Positions 8,311-16,954 of a stretch of 64,000 nt of DNA are shown here, in pieces. The stretch lies in NCBI RefSeq assembly GCF_001428525.1, contig NZ_LMHW01000010.1, positions 483,269 to 547,268 on the forward strand, in the 5' to 3' direction. The notes under the pieces are model-generated. The model was not told the DNA's origin and searched no databases. It was given only the letters and a program-made list of their open reading frames with translations. This DNA comes from Flavobacterium sp. Root186. Its GTDB lineage: Bacteria; Bacteroidota; Bacteroidia; Flavobacteriales; Flavobacteriaceae. The position numbers and the translations under genes are program-made. How positions within the stretch are numbered: position 1 is the stretch's first letter; each line of letters opens with the position of its first letter.

Positions 8311-10170
8311 TTAAAAGTTAACATTTAGTCCAAAATTCAATCCCCATTGAAATTGATTGAAAGATTGATTGCTTAAAGGATTTGCATAATAATTAACAGC
8401 TGGTTCAACAAAAACGTTTGTTTTTTTATAAACTCTATATTGTACTGTGCTGCTCAAAGTTGTGCCATAAACATAATCGTTTGCATTTATGTTTTCACCC
8501 ATAGAATTCCCATCGATGGCAACGCTGTTCGAAATTAATTTACCAACAAATCCGCCTGTGTTTAGATTAATGTTTGTTCTGTTTTTATTAAAAATAGAAT
8601 ATGAAACTTCTAAAGGCATTTCGATGTACCGTAAATTTTGATCTAAATTTCCGGTTTCAACATTTTCACTTTGCAAAACATCTTTTGTGCTGTTTGAAAC
8701 CAAAACAAAATTTGCTCCATTGCTTGCGATTTGAGGAACACTTTCGTTTTTTACAAAATAATCGCTTGAGCTGAAAAGGGCTTGTTTTTTTGCGTTTAGA
8801 TAAGAAACGTTTGCCACACTTTGCCCCAGTTCATTAATTTTAACCCCAGAAGCAACAGCCCATTTTTTATTGATTTTATACTGCGTTTTTACACCGTACG
8901 AATTACTTTGTTTAGAATCGTTTACGTTTCCTAAAGTTTTATTGTTTTTATAATTTTCAGAATTGGCAACACCGGCAAAAAGCTGTAAAGCCCATTTTTC
9001 TGATTTAGATAATGTTTTGTCTTCTTTTTTCTTTTTCTCTTCTTCCGGAGTAATAGTTACAATTCCTTTTTCTAAATTTTGAAGTTCAGCTAGCTGTACA
9101 GAATCTTTTTTACTCAAAACATTTGAATTGATAAAAGCTGTATTGTTTTTTGAATTATCATTTTGAACACTTGCAATACTTTTGTCAGCAGTCGTTTTTT
9201 GAATGTTTTCTTTATTCGAAGGACTTAGAGCATTTGGATTTCTCTTTGCAGCAGAATTTGCAGCATTAAGTGCAAGCGCATTTTTATTTTTTGAAGATGA
9301 AAGATCTTCAAAAATTGAATTCGGCACCTGATTTCCTGAAACAGTATTAAAATTATTTGTTTTTGCCGGAGCAAATTTCTTCTCTGCTAAAATCTTATCA
9401 GCATTTCTTTTTTCAATGTCTGATTGACTTTTCGAACCGAAATTAAAAGAATTCGATTTGTTTGGGGCAAATGATTTCTCGGCAACAGCCTTGTTTAAAT
9501 TCTCTTTTTTAGTGGTCGAAAGTTGATTTTTAGATGCCGCATTAAATCCATTCTCTCCAGCTGAAACAAATGTTTTTTCGGCGACAGCGCGATTTATATT
9601 TTCTTTTTTATTGGTAGAAATTTGATTTTTAGAAGCTGCATTTAACCTATTTTCTCTAGCTGGAACAAATGATTTTTCGGCTACGGCATTATTTCTTTCG
9701 ACATTTACTTTTGGTTCAAAGCTGTTATTATTTGTTTTGTTTTGAGAACCCGTTTGAGCTTTAACTGTTTTTGAATTTTGGTTTAATTGATTTTGGTCTG
9801 ATTGATTAGTTGTTTTTTCTGATGACGAAACTCGATTATTATTAGATTCTTTTTCAAGGATATTTTCTTTAGTTTCAATGCTTCTGGTTTTATTGGTATC
9901 ATTATTTTCCTGATCCAGAACAACATTGTTATTTTCAATAGAATTGTTTTGTATTGTTTTAATTCCCGAATTATCAGAACTAAAATGCAATACAGAAGGG
10001 AGCAGTAAACCTAATAATAAGCATGCAGCCGCCGACCACCAAAGAATTGCTCTCTTCTTCTTTTTAGGTTTGTCGAGTTTTTCTTCAATCTGACCCCACA
10101 ATTCAGGAGGCGGAACACTCGAAAAGTCTTCCATTGATGAAAAAATATCTTCTATTTTTTGCTTCTTCAT
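8311..10170 (-). CDS. sigma-factor partner: anti-sigma-like N-terminus, TM helix, repeat linker and outer-membrane beta-barrel-like domain
   Basis: 619-residue protein overlapping the ECF sigma gene by 4 bases (ATGA), so the two are translationally coupled. Residues 1-40 are a charged cytoplasmic stretch (IEDIFSSMEDFSSVPPPELW) typical of proteins paired with flavobacterial sigma factors. One TM helix lies at about 42-62. A long Asn/Ser/Lys-rich linker carries at least four imperfect 33-residue repeats beginning AVAEKSF at 162, 195, 228 and 260. From about 392 to the end the pattern (WALQLFAGVANSE, YGVKTQYKINKKWAVASGV, final WGLNFGLNVNF) looks like an outer-membrane beta-barrel with a terminal aromatic. 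It may sense envelope state and control the sigma factor; this role is inferred from position. Confidence 0.75.
   Translation of the reverse strand: MKKQKIEDIFSSMEDFSSVPPPELWGQIEEKLDKPKKKKRAILWWSAAACLLLGLLLPSVLHFSSDNSGIKTIQNNSIENNNVVLDQENNDTNKTRSIETKENILEKESNNNRVSSSEKTTNQSDQNQLNQNSKTVKAQTGSQNKTNNNSFEPKVNVERNNAVAEKSFVPARENRLNAASKNQISTNKKENINRAVAEKTFVSAGENGFNAASKNQLSTTKKENLNKAVAEKSFAPNKSNSFNFGSKSQSDIEKRNADKILAEKKFAPAKTNNFNTVSGNQVPNSIFEDLSSSKNKNALALNAANSAAKRNPNALSPSNKENIQKTTADKSIASVQNDNSKNNTAFINSNVLSKKDSVQLAELQNLEKGIVTITPEEEKKKKEDKTLSKSEKWALQLFAGVANSENYKNNKTLGNVNDSKQSNSYGVKTQYKINKKWAVASGVKINELGQSVANVSYLNAKKQALFSSSDYFVKNESVPQIASNGANFVLVSNSTKDVLQSENVETGNLDQNLRYIEMPLEVSYSIFNKNRTNINLNTGGFVGKLISNSVAIDGNSMGENINANDYVYGTTLSSTVQYRVYKKTNVFVEPAVNYYANPLSNQSFNQFQWGLNFGLNVNF
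9295..9687 (-). repeat. four in-frame approximately 99-bp repeats coding the AVAEKSF linker units
   Basis: Protein residues 162-292 of the sigma-partner gene. Units start at residues 162, 195, 228 and 260 (spacings 33, 33, 32). The first two copies are the most alike; later ones diverge (ILAEKKF) and a fifth decayed copy (TTADKSIAS) may follow near residue 326. Confidence 0.75.
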
Positions 10171-10718
10171 GCTATCTTAAAATTTTTTATGCTCAGTATT
10201 CTTTTTTGCAAAATATGTTTGGCTCTATTTAAATTTGATTTTGATGTTCCTTCAGAGATTTTTAGTAATTCGGCAATCTCTTTGTGTTTCATCTTTTCAA
10301 AAACATAGAGGTTAAAAACCGTTCGATATTGATCCGGTAAATCTCTAATATATTCTAGCAATTTTTCTTGTTCTATTGGGATAATTTCCAGTTCTTCTTC
10401 CTCGACAAAATCAGTATCGGGATCAAAAACATCAAGAAAGAAACTCTCTTTTTTCTTCTTATTTAAAGTTTCAATCAGCTTATTAATGAAAATCCGTTTT
10501 AGCCAGCCTTCAAAACTTCCTTCAAATTTATATTGGCCGATTTTTTGAAAAACAATTACAAATGCTTCCTGGAAAACATCCTTCGCATCATCTTCATTTT
10601 TCATATACTTTAGGCAAATACCATATAAAACAGGAGAGAACAACTGATATATTTTCAGTTGTCCTCCTCTGTCATTTTTCATGCAAAGCTTAATATATTT
10701 CTCTAAATCGTCTTTCAA
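10167..10718 (-). CDS. RNA polymerase ECF-type sigma-70 factor
   Basis: 183-residue group 4 sigma factor. Region 2 is recognisable as YGICLKYMKNEDDAKDVFQEAFVIVFQ (given here only to mark about residues 32-58 and its DDAKDVFQEAF core), and region 4 holds LPDQYRTVFNLYVFEKMKHKEIA followed by the helix-turn-helix LLKISEGTSKSNLNRAK. It lacks extra domains. It overlaps the downstream membrane/beta-barrel protein by 4 bases, the common arrangement of sigma factor and regulator. A TATTTTTG box sits about 22 bases before its start. Confidence 0.93.
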   Translation of the reverse strand: MKDDLEKYIKLCMKNDRGGQLKIYQLFSPVLYGICLKYMKNEDDAKDVFQEAFVIVFQKIGQYKFEGSFEGWLKRIFINKLIETLNKKKKESFFLDVFDPDTDFVEEEELEIIPIEQEKLLEYIRDLPDQYRTVFNLYVFEKMKHKEIAELLKISEGTSKSNLNRAKHILQKRILSIKNFKIA

Positions 10719-10740
10719 AAAATGGATTAATTTGGTTTTG

Positions 10741-10748
10741 CAAAAATA
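10741..10748 (-). promoter_or_regulatory. candidate -7 box of the ECF sigma operon
   Basis: On the minus strand this reads TATTTTTG (TAnnTTTG). A TTG lies 15 bases further upstream (10764-10766), which is shorter than the usual 17-23 spacing. Confidence 0.35.
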
Positions 10749-10829
10749 GTTCTTAAAAGCTTACAAAACTACATTTTGTAAATAGTTAGAACTAGTGGTA
10801 TTTTGTGTTAGTTTTTGATTATCAAGTAT

Positions 10830-10865
10830 ATCTGTATCTTTTGTTGGGTAGCAAAAGATACAGAT
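10830..10865 (-). terminator. hairpin downstream of the PrcB-like lipoprotein gene
   Basis: Perfect 14-base inverted repeat (10830-10843 and 10852-10865, arm ATCTGTATCTTTTG) with an 8-base loop, 15 bases after the stop codon. No T-run follows, so termination is less sure than for the other hairpins. Confidence 0.5.
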
Positions 10866-10880
10866 GTTACTCAATGATGA

Positions 10881-11732
10881 TTATTTTAAGCTGTTGATTT
10901 TTGCCTTAAGCGCCATTCTGAAAGCTTTTATTTCGCTGCTCATATCTGCAGTGTCATTATTGTCAATAGTAATTTTAGTTACCGTAATTCCCTGACGAAG
11001 CTCAAAATAAACACCGCCTTGAGCACCTGGTGTACCATACGTTTTTGTTTGGCCCTTAATTGCTGTAATTTCTGTAGGGATAGTTTTTGATAATAAAGTA
11101 TATTCGCTTCTTACTGTTTTAGCATTGTATTTGTATTGCTCAAACTCGTAGTTTCCGGTAGTTACACCTAGGAATTTTAAAACATTGTAGTCATTGATCT
11201 GAAAAAAGTCATTTGTTGTTCCAAAACTTCCAATTACGATATTATCAGGGCTTTCGTTTGTTCTGTTAAACAAAATTGCTTTTGCTGTTTTTGGGATCAA
11301 AATGAAATCTGTTGGGTAAGTTGGAGTCTGCGTTAAAGTTTCTCCTGTTTGTGGTCCTTTTTCGTAGAAATTAACAATGATTTCGCAGTTATTTTGTACA
11401 ATTGAAGTAATTTTTATTGCGTAACCATTTGTAGGTTTTACGCCTGCAAAAAGTGCAATCATATAGTTATCACTAAAATTAATGTTAGGATCGCTTGCAA
11501 CTGTACAGGTATTGGCATGTTTTGTAAAATAAGCGTCCATTTTTTCCTGCGAAGTTATAATAAGCGCACTCGGATTATTAGGTAAAGTTTTTACACTATA
11601 ATTGCATAAAACAGGGAAGCCCGAAAAAGGTAAATCTACATTAGTTCCACAGTCAACATTCAGGTCGTCATTACTAAGAGAGCAGGCGCTAAATCCAAAA
11701 GCGATAAATAAGCTCAACATTAATTTTTTCAT
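10881..11732 (-). CDS. lipoprotein with PrcB C-terminal-like domain
   Basis: 283 residues with a lipoprotein signal (hydrophobic h-region then GFSAC, lipidated Cys17). Residues about 55-150 resemble the C-terminal domain of PrcB, a subunit of a spirochaete surface protease complex: ALIITSQEKMDAYF, NYMIALFAGVKPTNGYAIKI, IIVNFYEKGPQTGET, TYPTDFILIPKT. The C-terminal half (from about 185) is unassigned. The protein probably sits in the outer membrane facing the periplasm. No protease gene is adjacent. Domain call is from motif recognition and is moderately sure. Confidence 0.72.
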   Translation of the reverse strand: MKKLMLSLFIAFGFSACSLSNDDLNVDCGTNVDLPFSGFPVLCNYSVKTLPNNPSALIITSQEKMDAYFTKHANTCTVASDPNINFSDNYMIALFAGVKPTNGYAIKITSIVQNNCEIIVNFYEKGPQTGETLTQTPTYPTDFILIPKTAKAILFNRTNESPDNIVIGSFGTTNDFFQINDYNVLKFLGVTTGNYEFEQYKYNAKTVRSEYTLLSKTIPTEITAIKGQTKTYGTPGAQGGVYFELRQGITVTKITIDNNDTADMSSEIKAFRMALKAKINSLK

Positions 11733-11904
11733 GATTATTTTTTAATAGGTTATATCATGTAGATGAAACACTTTTGAAATGGTTGCGTTAAAAACAAAAA
11801 ATTATGTTTGTTTAATTTAGAATGGAAACTAATTCGTGAAATTTTAATTTTAAAAATTAAGCACTACGTATTATTGCGTACTTTTACTTAAAATAAACTT
11901 AGAT

Positions 11905-13278
11905 ATGTTAGAATTTCTTCCGCTTTTATTGGCTTTTGTAATTGCTTTGTTTCTTGGGATATACTTAGGGAAAATGTTGTTTTCTGCTAAATTTCAGGCA
12001 GAAAGAGTAAGTTTAGAAGAAAGATTAAATGCAAATGCAAATCAGCTTCAATTACAGAAAGAGCAATTTGAAACGGAAAGAAATAATTTTCAGAAACAAC
12101 TTCATTTAACTAATTCTGAAAAAGAAAATATCAGAACAGAAAAAGACAGTCTGGCCATTCAGCTTTCGAAAAAAGAAGTCGATTTTGAAAATTTATGGGA
12201 ACGCCATAAAGAACAGAAAAATGAAGTAAACGAACTTCAGGAAAAATTCACCAAAGAATTCGAAAACCTGGCAAATAAAATTCTCGAAGAAAAATCGGCA
12301 AAATTTACAGAACAGAATAGTGAAAACATGAAAAACATTCTGCTTCCGCTTCAGGATAAAATTCATGTATTTGAACAAAAGGTAGATCAAACTCATAAAG
12401 AAAGCATCGATTATCATGCAGCACTTCGCCAGCAGATTATTGGCTTAAGCGAAATGAACGCTCAAATGAGCAAGGAAACCCTAAACTTAACCAAAGCATT
12501 AAAAGGCGACAGCAAAATGCAGGGAAACTGGGGCGAACTTGTTTTAGAACGCGTTCTCGAAAAATCTGGTTTAGAAAAAGGCCGTGAATATGAAGTACAG
12601 CAAAGTTTTGTAAATGCCGAAGGAAATCGTGTTTTTCCAGATGTTGTAATTAATCTTCCGGATGGAAAGAAAATGATTGTTGATTCTAAAGTTTCGCTTG
12701 TTGCTTACGAAAAATGGGTAAACGAAGAATCTGATTTGCTGAAAACAGAGTGGCTTAAAGAACATGTTTTATCCATTAAACGTCACGTTGAACAACTCGG
12801 AAATAAAAATTATCACGATTTGTATCAAATTGAAAGCCCGGATTTTGTTTTGCTTTTTATCCCGATAGAACCGGCTTTTGCTATTGCGTTGAACGAAGAT
12901 TCTACTTTATACAATAAAGCTTTTGACCGAAATATTGTAATTGTTACGCCAAGTACATTATTAGCAACGTTGCGTACAATAGACAGTATGTGGGCGAACC
13001 AAAAACAGCAGGAAAATGCTTTTGAAATTGCCAGACAAGCAGGTGCTTTATATGATAAATTTGAAGGTTTTGTAACCGATTTGGTTAGAATTGGAAATAA
13101 AATTAAAGATACCAAAACAGAATATGAAAGTGCGATGAACAAGCTTGTTGACGGCAAAGGAAACTTGATTTCGAGTGTAGAAAAATTGAAAAAAATGGGT
13201 GCAAAAGCAAAGAAATCACTTCCTGAAAATATCATCAACAGAGCTTTAAATACGGATGAAAGCGAATTATTGAATTAA
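11905..13278 (+). CDS. rmuC: DNA recombination protein RmuC
   Basis: 457 residues. An N-terminal TM helix (about 4-24) anchors the protein; a long coiled coil follows to about residue 185 (many Glu/Lys/Gln heptads), then the RmuC domain with KGDSKMQGNWGELVLERVL, VFPDVVINLPDGKKMIVDSK and PEFVLLFIPIE-like PDFVLLFIPIEPAF. In E. coli RmuC limits recombination at inverted repeats and is predicted to be nuclease-like (PD-(D/E)XK fold; VDSK fits the D-x-K element). It is followed by the thioesterase gene after 33 bases, possibly one transcript. Confidence 0.93.
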   Translation: MLEFLPLLLAFVIALFLGIYLGKMLFSAKFQAERVSLEERLNANANQLQLQKEQFETERNNFQKQLHLTNSEKENIRTEKDSLAIQLSKKEVDFENLWERHKEQKNEVNELQEKFTKEFENLANKILEEKSAKFTEQNSENMKNILLPLQDKIHVFEQKVDQTHKESIDYHAALRQQIIGLSEMNAQMSKETLNLTKALKGDSKMQGNWGELVLERVLEKSGLEKGREYEVQQSFVNAEGNRVFPDVVINLPDGKKMIVDSKVSLVAYEKWVNEESDLLKTEWLKEHVLSIKRHVEQLGNKNYHDLYQIESPDFVLLFIPIEPAFAIALNEDSTLYNKAFDRNIVIVTPSTLLATLRTIDSMWANQKQQENAFEIARQAGALYDKFEGFVTDLVRIGNKIKDTKTEYESAMNKLVDGKGNLISSVEKLKKMGAKAKKSLPENIINRALNTDESELLN

Positions 13279-13311
13279 AATAAAATACCAAATATTCCAA
13301 AAACAAAAAAC

Positions 13312-13860
13312 ATGACTACAGATTTTAAACCCGTTTCTTCATCAAAAATCAGCATTTCAGAATTAATGCTTCCGTCGCATACCAACTTTAGCGGTAAAAT
13401 TCACGGAGGATATATTTTACAATTGCTGGATCAGATTGCATTTGCTTCGGCCTCAAAATTTAGCGGTAACTATTGCGTAACGGCTTCTGTTGACACAGTA
13501 AACTTTCTTAAACCAATAGAAGTTGGAGAATTAGTAACTATGAAAGCTTCTGTAAATTATGTGGGAAGAAGTTCGATGATTGTAGGCATTCGTGTTGAAG
13601 CAGAAAACATCCAAACCGGAGCTGTAAAACATTGTAATTCGTCTTATTTTACAATGGTTGCCAAAGACAAAGAAGGCAAAAGCGTTCAGGTTCCCGGACT
13701 TATTTTGTCTAATCTCGAAGAAGTGAGACGTTTTAGAAAAGCAATCAAACATATCGAAGTTAGAAAAGAAGTAGAAGAGCATGAAAAGATTGCCAATAGA
13801 AACTCAATCGAAGACTTAGCAAGCTTAGATAAATACAATGTACTTTTAGAAATCAGCTAA
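13312..13860 (+). CDS. acyl-CoA thioesterase, hotdog fold (YciA/ACOT-like)
   Basis: 182 residues. The first 125 make one hotdog domain with MLPSHTNFSGKIHGGYILQLLDQIA, where the N and D around the helix correspond to the catalytic residues of the 4HBT-II/BFIT class, and VTASVDTVNFLKPIEVGE plus VNYVGRSSMIVGIRV strands. Such enzymes hydrolyse acyl-CoA to free acid and CoA in the cytosol. The last 50 residues are a charged extension common in Bacteroidota homologues. It lies between rmuC and the VOC gene on the same strand. Confidence 0.88.
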   Translation: MTTDFKPVSSSKISISELMLPSHTNFSGKIHGGYILQLLDQIAFASASKFSGNYCVTASVDTVNFLKPIEVGELVTMKASVNYVGRSSMIVGIRVEAENIQTGAVKHCNSSYFTMVAKDKEGKSVQVPGLILSNLEEVRRFRKAIKHIEVRKEVEEHEKIANRNSIEDLASLDKYNVLLEIS

Positions 13861-13902
13861 TTTTTCCTATCTTTATTTATCACACATTTAAACAAAGAAA
13901 TC

Positions 13903-14298
13903 ATGATAAAGTTTGGATATACAATTTTGTACGTTGAAGACGTAGAAAAATCAATAGAGTTTTATGAAAATGTATTTGGGTTTGCAAGAAAATTTATAAG
14001 TCCGGATAATGATTATGGAGAATTAAATACTGGTGAAACCACCATTTCTTTTGCATCAAAAAAATTAGCATCACATAATTTAAGCGAAGGTTTTATAGAA
14101 AGCAGTTTAGAAGACAAACCTTTTGCAATAGAATTAGGTTTCATAACTGAAGATGTTGGTGACCTTGTGCAAAAGGCAACTTCATTTGGAGCTGTTTTGG
14201 TTACAGAGCCAAAGAAAAAACCGTGGGGGCAAGTTGTAGCCTATGTTAGAGATACAGATGGGTTTTTATTGGAGATTTGTACACCAATGCATGGATAA
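13903..14298 (+). CDS. VOC-superfamily (glyoxalase/bleomycin-resistance-like) protein
   Basis: 131 residues forming one VOC module pair: TILYVEDVEKSIEFYENVFGF, GELNTGETTISFASK, AIELGFITEDV, and the metal-ligand region VAYVRDTDGFLLEICTP. Glu residues in the ELGF and LEIC strands are the likely metal ligands. The family includes glyoxalase I, dioxygenases and antibiotic-binding proteins; which applies here cannot be said. It is 42 bases after the thioesterase gene and is followed by a repeat-rich gap. Confidence 0.88.
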   Translation: MIKFGYTILYVEDVEKSIEFYENVFGFARKFISPDNDYGELNTGETTISFASKKLASHNLSEGFIESSLEDKPFAIELGFITEDVGDLVQKATSFGAVLVTEPKKKPWGQVVAYVRDTDGFLLEICTPMHG

Positions 14299-14323
14299 AT
14301 TGTGATCAAGAATATGAGGTATA

Positions 14324-14472
14324 GTCCCTACGGGACATATGAACAGGCGTGCCCCATTTTTTTTTATATCAACATTTAATTTTCTACCGATATTTAATCT
14401 CTACGAGATATTCCGTTAGGAATCAAATATCGGTAGAAAAATCAAGATTACCGCCTCGTTTTTGTCCCGTAG
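14324..14472. repeat. nested palindromic element with cloverleaf-like fold
   Basis: Within the approximately 400-base gene-free gap 14299-14709. Outer arms CTACGGGAC (14328-14336) and GTCCCGTAG (14464-14472); main stem TTTTCTACCGATATTT (14380-14395) pairing perfectly with 14425-14440; inside it two small hairpins, ATCTC-TAC-GAGAT (14397-14409) and ATTCC-GTTA-GGAAT (14410-14423). The left end is itself a hairpin, GTCCC-TAC-GGGAC. This is the design of a REP-like or MITE-like mobile palindrome; no transposase gene is present. The possible 87-codon ORF through it is not credible. Confidence 0.7.
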
Positions 14473-14644
14473 TGCCATCTCATCTGACCTCTTACCAATT
14501 ACATTTCACATCTCACAACCACCATTTCATACCCCAAAATATTCACAAATATTTAGCATTAGTTAAAGAACTCCGCATCTTGAAATTTCGTAACTTTAAG
14601 TATAAACATTAGGTTACGAATTTTTTCACTGAGTACTGCCGTTC

Positions 14645-14652
14645 TATTTTTG
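14645..14652 (+). promoter_or_regulatory. candidate -7 box upstream of the YceI gene
   Basis: TATTTTTG matches TAnnTTTG, 57 bases before the preferred start; no good -33 element. Confidence 0.3.
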
Positions 14653-14709
14653 AACTTGTAAAATTCTTCTTAGAAATAGAATGACATAATTGTTTAATTG
14701 ATGACGATT

Positions 14710-15279
14710 ATGAAAAGAACTACATTGCTTATTTTATTTTTTACTGCATTTTCATTACTTGCCCAAGACAAATTTAAAACCACTACGGCAGTTGTAAATT
14801 TTGAAGCTTCTGTTCCTTTTTTTGAAGAAGTAAAAGCAGTAAATAAACTCGGAACTATTATTCTCGAACCAGAAACAAGTACTTTAATCTGTACTGTTGT
14901 AATCAAAGATTTTCGTTTTAAAATGGATTTAATGCAAGAACATTTTAATGAAAATTATATTGAAAGCCATCGTTATCCAAAAGCGGTTTTTAAAGGGAAA
15001 GTTGAAAAATTTGATTTAAAAAACGTTGATGACACTGAAAAGGAATATGACGTAAAAGGAAAACTTTACCTTCACGGAAAATCGAAAATCATTGAAATGA
15101 AAGCTTTGATAAAAAGAGTTCCGAACGGAATACAAATTTCGTGTAATTATCCAATTTCAGTTTCAGATTTTAATATAGCAATACCAAGTGTTGTTGCCGG
15201 TAAAATTTCAAAAACGGCCAATACTAATTTATTTGGAGTCGTACAAAGTGAAGACATGAAGTATTTAACTTTGAAATGA
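14710..15279 (+). CDS. YceI-family periplasmic lipocalin-like protein
   Basis: 189 residues: signal peptide MKRTTLLILFFTAFSLLAQ then an eight-stranded YceI-type barrel (FEASVPFFEEVKAVN, MQEHFNENYIESHRYPKAVFKG, YDVKGKLYLHGKSKIIEM, SVSDFNIAIPSVVAGKISKTA). Family members bind isoprenoid lipids such as polyprenyl chains; the function here is not known. ATGs at 14701 and 14710 are both possible; 14710 gives a compact signal peptide starting Met-Lys-Arg. The stop is 2 bases from the stop of the convergent epimerase gene. Confidence 0.9.
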   Translation: MKRTTLLILFFTAFSLLAQDKFKTTTAVVNFEASVPFFEEVKAVNKLGTIILEPETSTLICTVVIKDFRFKMDLMQEHFNENYIESHRYPKAVFKGKVEKFDLKNVDDTEKEYDVKGKLYLHGKSKIIEMKALIKRVPNGIQISCNYPISVSDFNIAIPSVVAGKISKTANTNLFGVVQSEDMKYLTLK

Positions 15280-15281
15280 TT

Positions 15282-16193
15282 TTAATTGATGCTTGCTATT
15301 AGTGCTTTTTCTAAATCGGTAAACTGAAATTCAAATCCGGTTTTTTGTATTTTTTCTGATGACACTCTTTGCCCTGTTAAGACAGCCTCGCTCATTTCTC
15401 CTAAAACAATTTTAAGAATAAAAGGAGGGATTTTAGGAAGCCAGATAGCATATCCGTATAATGCAGCTAATATTTTAGAAAACCTCGAATTTGTAGTGTT
15501 ATCTGTTACAGCCGCATTATAAGGACCATGCATTTGATCATCTGAAACTGCTTTGCAATAAATTTGAGATAAATCTTCGATATGAATCCAGGGCAAATAT
15601 TGTTTTCCTGATCCTAAAACCGCACCAAAACCAGCTTTAAAATTAGGATTGACTTTTTTAAGAAATCCTTCATCTTTTCCCAGTACAATTGCAGTTCTGA
15701 TTTTTACGGTTCTAATCCCTAATGCTTCGATTTTATCAACAGCATTTTCCCAAATTTGGCAGGTTGTTCCTAAAAAGTCATTTGCTGCAGGCGTTTCCTC
15801 AGTACATATTTTATGACTGGTAATCGCACCGTAGATTCCAACTCCCGAAGCGGAAATAAAAGCATTAAGTTTTTTATTATTTTTTTCTAAAACCGAAAAA
15901 ATCAAATCAATTGGTTTTATACGACTTTCCAGAATTGCTTTTTTTCTCTTTTCGGTCCATCTTTTTTCAACGATTCCTTCGCCGGCAAGATGAATTATGA
16001 AATCAGCATTTAGAACGGCATTTTCATCAATATAATTTTTGTTCAAATCCCACTTATAATAAGTGACTTCAGAAGTGTTTTCTTTATCAGAACGACTCAA
16101 AACAGACACGGAATATCCAGCTTCTATAAGAACACCTGTTAAATGTTTTCCAATGAATCCGCTTCCTCCGGTTAATAGAACATTTTGAGCCAT
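15282..16193 (-). CDS. TIGR01777-family epimerase/SDR39U1-like protein
   Basis: 303 residues, extended SDR. The NAD(P) site is TGGSGFIGKHL (8-18); DFIIHLAGEGIVEKRWTEKRK is the hallmark of the TIGR01777 (YfcH/SDR39U1) group, followed by SASGVGIYG and IRTAIVLGKDEG. The C-terminal part (PPFILKIVLGEMSEAVLTGQRV) is the family's DUF1731-like end. Substrate is unknown in this family. It is divergent from the TetR-AarF operon, and the 98-base spacer carries two palindromes. Confidence 0.9.
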   Translation of the reverse strand: MAQNVLLTGGSGFIGKHLTGVLIEAGYSVSVLSRSDKENTSEVTYYKWDLNKNYIDENAVLNADFIIHLAGEGIVEKRWTEKRKKAILESRIKPIDLIFSVLEKNNKKLNAFISASGVGIYGAITSHKICTEETPAANDFLGTTCQIWENAVDKIEALGIRTVKIRTAIVLGKDEGFLKKVNPNFKAGFGAVLGSGKQYLPWIHIEDLSQIYCKAVSDDQMHGPYNAAVTDNTTNSRFSKILAALYGYAIWLPKIPPFILKIVLGEMSEAVLTGQRVSSEKIQKTGFEFQFTDLEKALIASIN

Positions 16194-16211
16194 AATAGTT
16201 TATAATATATT

Positions 16212-16267
16212 TAACAGTGCTTACTGTTTAATGATTAGTAAAGGTACTTAAACAATGTTTACCTTTA
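16212..16267. promoter_or_regulatory. two palindromes in the TetR/epimerase divergent spacer
   Basis: AACAGT-GCTT-ACTGTT at 16213-16228, and TAAAGGTA (16239-16246) with TACCTTTA (16260-16267). The second overlaps a TACCTTTA -7-like box before the TetR gene. Both are plausible operators for the adjacent TetR-type regulator; this is inferred from location and symmetry. Confidence 0.45.
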
Positions 16268-16291
16268 TGGCAAATTCTAAATTTTAATAAA

Positions 16292-16954
16292 ATGACGACT
16301 AAAAAGAAGGTAATTACCAAAGATGATATCGTTTCAAAATACATGGATGAAGTTTTAGAAAAAGGCCAAAAACCAAAATCAGTTTATCATTTTGCCAAAG
16401 AAAATGATTTTACCGAAGCTGAGTTTTATTCCTTTTTTGGAACATTAGAAGGTTTAGAAAAAGAAATATTCCGACTGTTTTTTGAAAACACAGTCAACTT
16501 ACTTCACAAAAACGAAGAATATCAGGAATATGATATGAAGAATAAAATGCTGAGTTTCTATTTTACTTTCTTCGAAATCCTGACAGCAAACAGAAGTTAC
16601 GTTTTACAATCGCTTAAAATCGATAGAAATCCACTTAAAAATTTAGTGCAGTTAACTACGCTTAGAAATAGTTTCAAAGAATATGTTTCTGAAATTCTGA
16701 CCGATGATTATAGATTAGAATTGGAAAAACTGCAGAAATTTCAGGAAAAAGCCATTCAGGAATCGGCATGGCTGCAATTAATGCTGACGATTAAATTCTG
16801 GATGAGTGATGAATCTGCTGCTTTTGAAAAAACAGACATATTTATCGAAAAATCGGTTAATGCATCATTTGAGTTAATGAATGTTGCACCAATGAATCAT
16901 TTAATAGATTTTGGAAAATTTCTATTCAAAGAAAAAATATACAGTAAACAATGA
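16292..16954 (+). CDS. TetR/AcrR-family transcriptional regulator
   Basis: 220 residues. The N-terminal 60 form a degenerate TetR helix-turn-helix (DIVSKYMDEVLEKGQKPKS then VYHFAKENDFTEAEFYSFF), and the rest is an all-helical ligand or dimerisation domain with no match I recognise. The stop overlaps the ATG of the AarF kinase gene by 4 bases (ATGA), so the two are coupled. It probably controls its own operon and perhaps the divergent epimerase gene through the palindromes at 16212-16267. Confidence 0.8.
   Translation: MTTKKKVITKDDIVSKYMDEVLEKGQKPKSVYHFAKENDFTEAEFYSFFGTLEGLEKEIFRLFFENTVNLLHKNEEYQEYDMKNKMLSFYFTFFEILTANRSYVLQSLKIDRNPLKNLVQLTTLRNSFKEYVSEILTDDYRLELEKLQKFQEKAIQESAWLQLMLTIKFWMSDESAAFEKTDIFIEKSVNASFELMNVAPMNHLIDFGKFLFKEKIYSKQ

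Noticed and set aside
12825..13238. 137-codon minus-strand ORF inside rmuC
   Set aside because: It is the reverse of a well-conserved gene with no family features.
14349..14612. 87-codon plus-strand ORF in the repeat region
   Set aside because: It runs through the palindromic element, has biased composition and no start signal.
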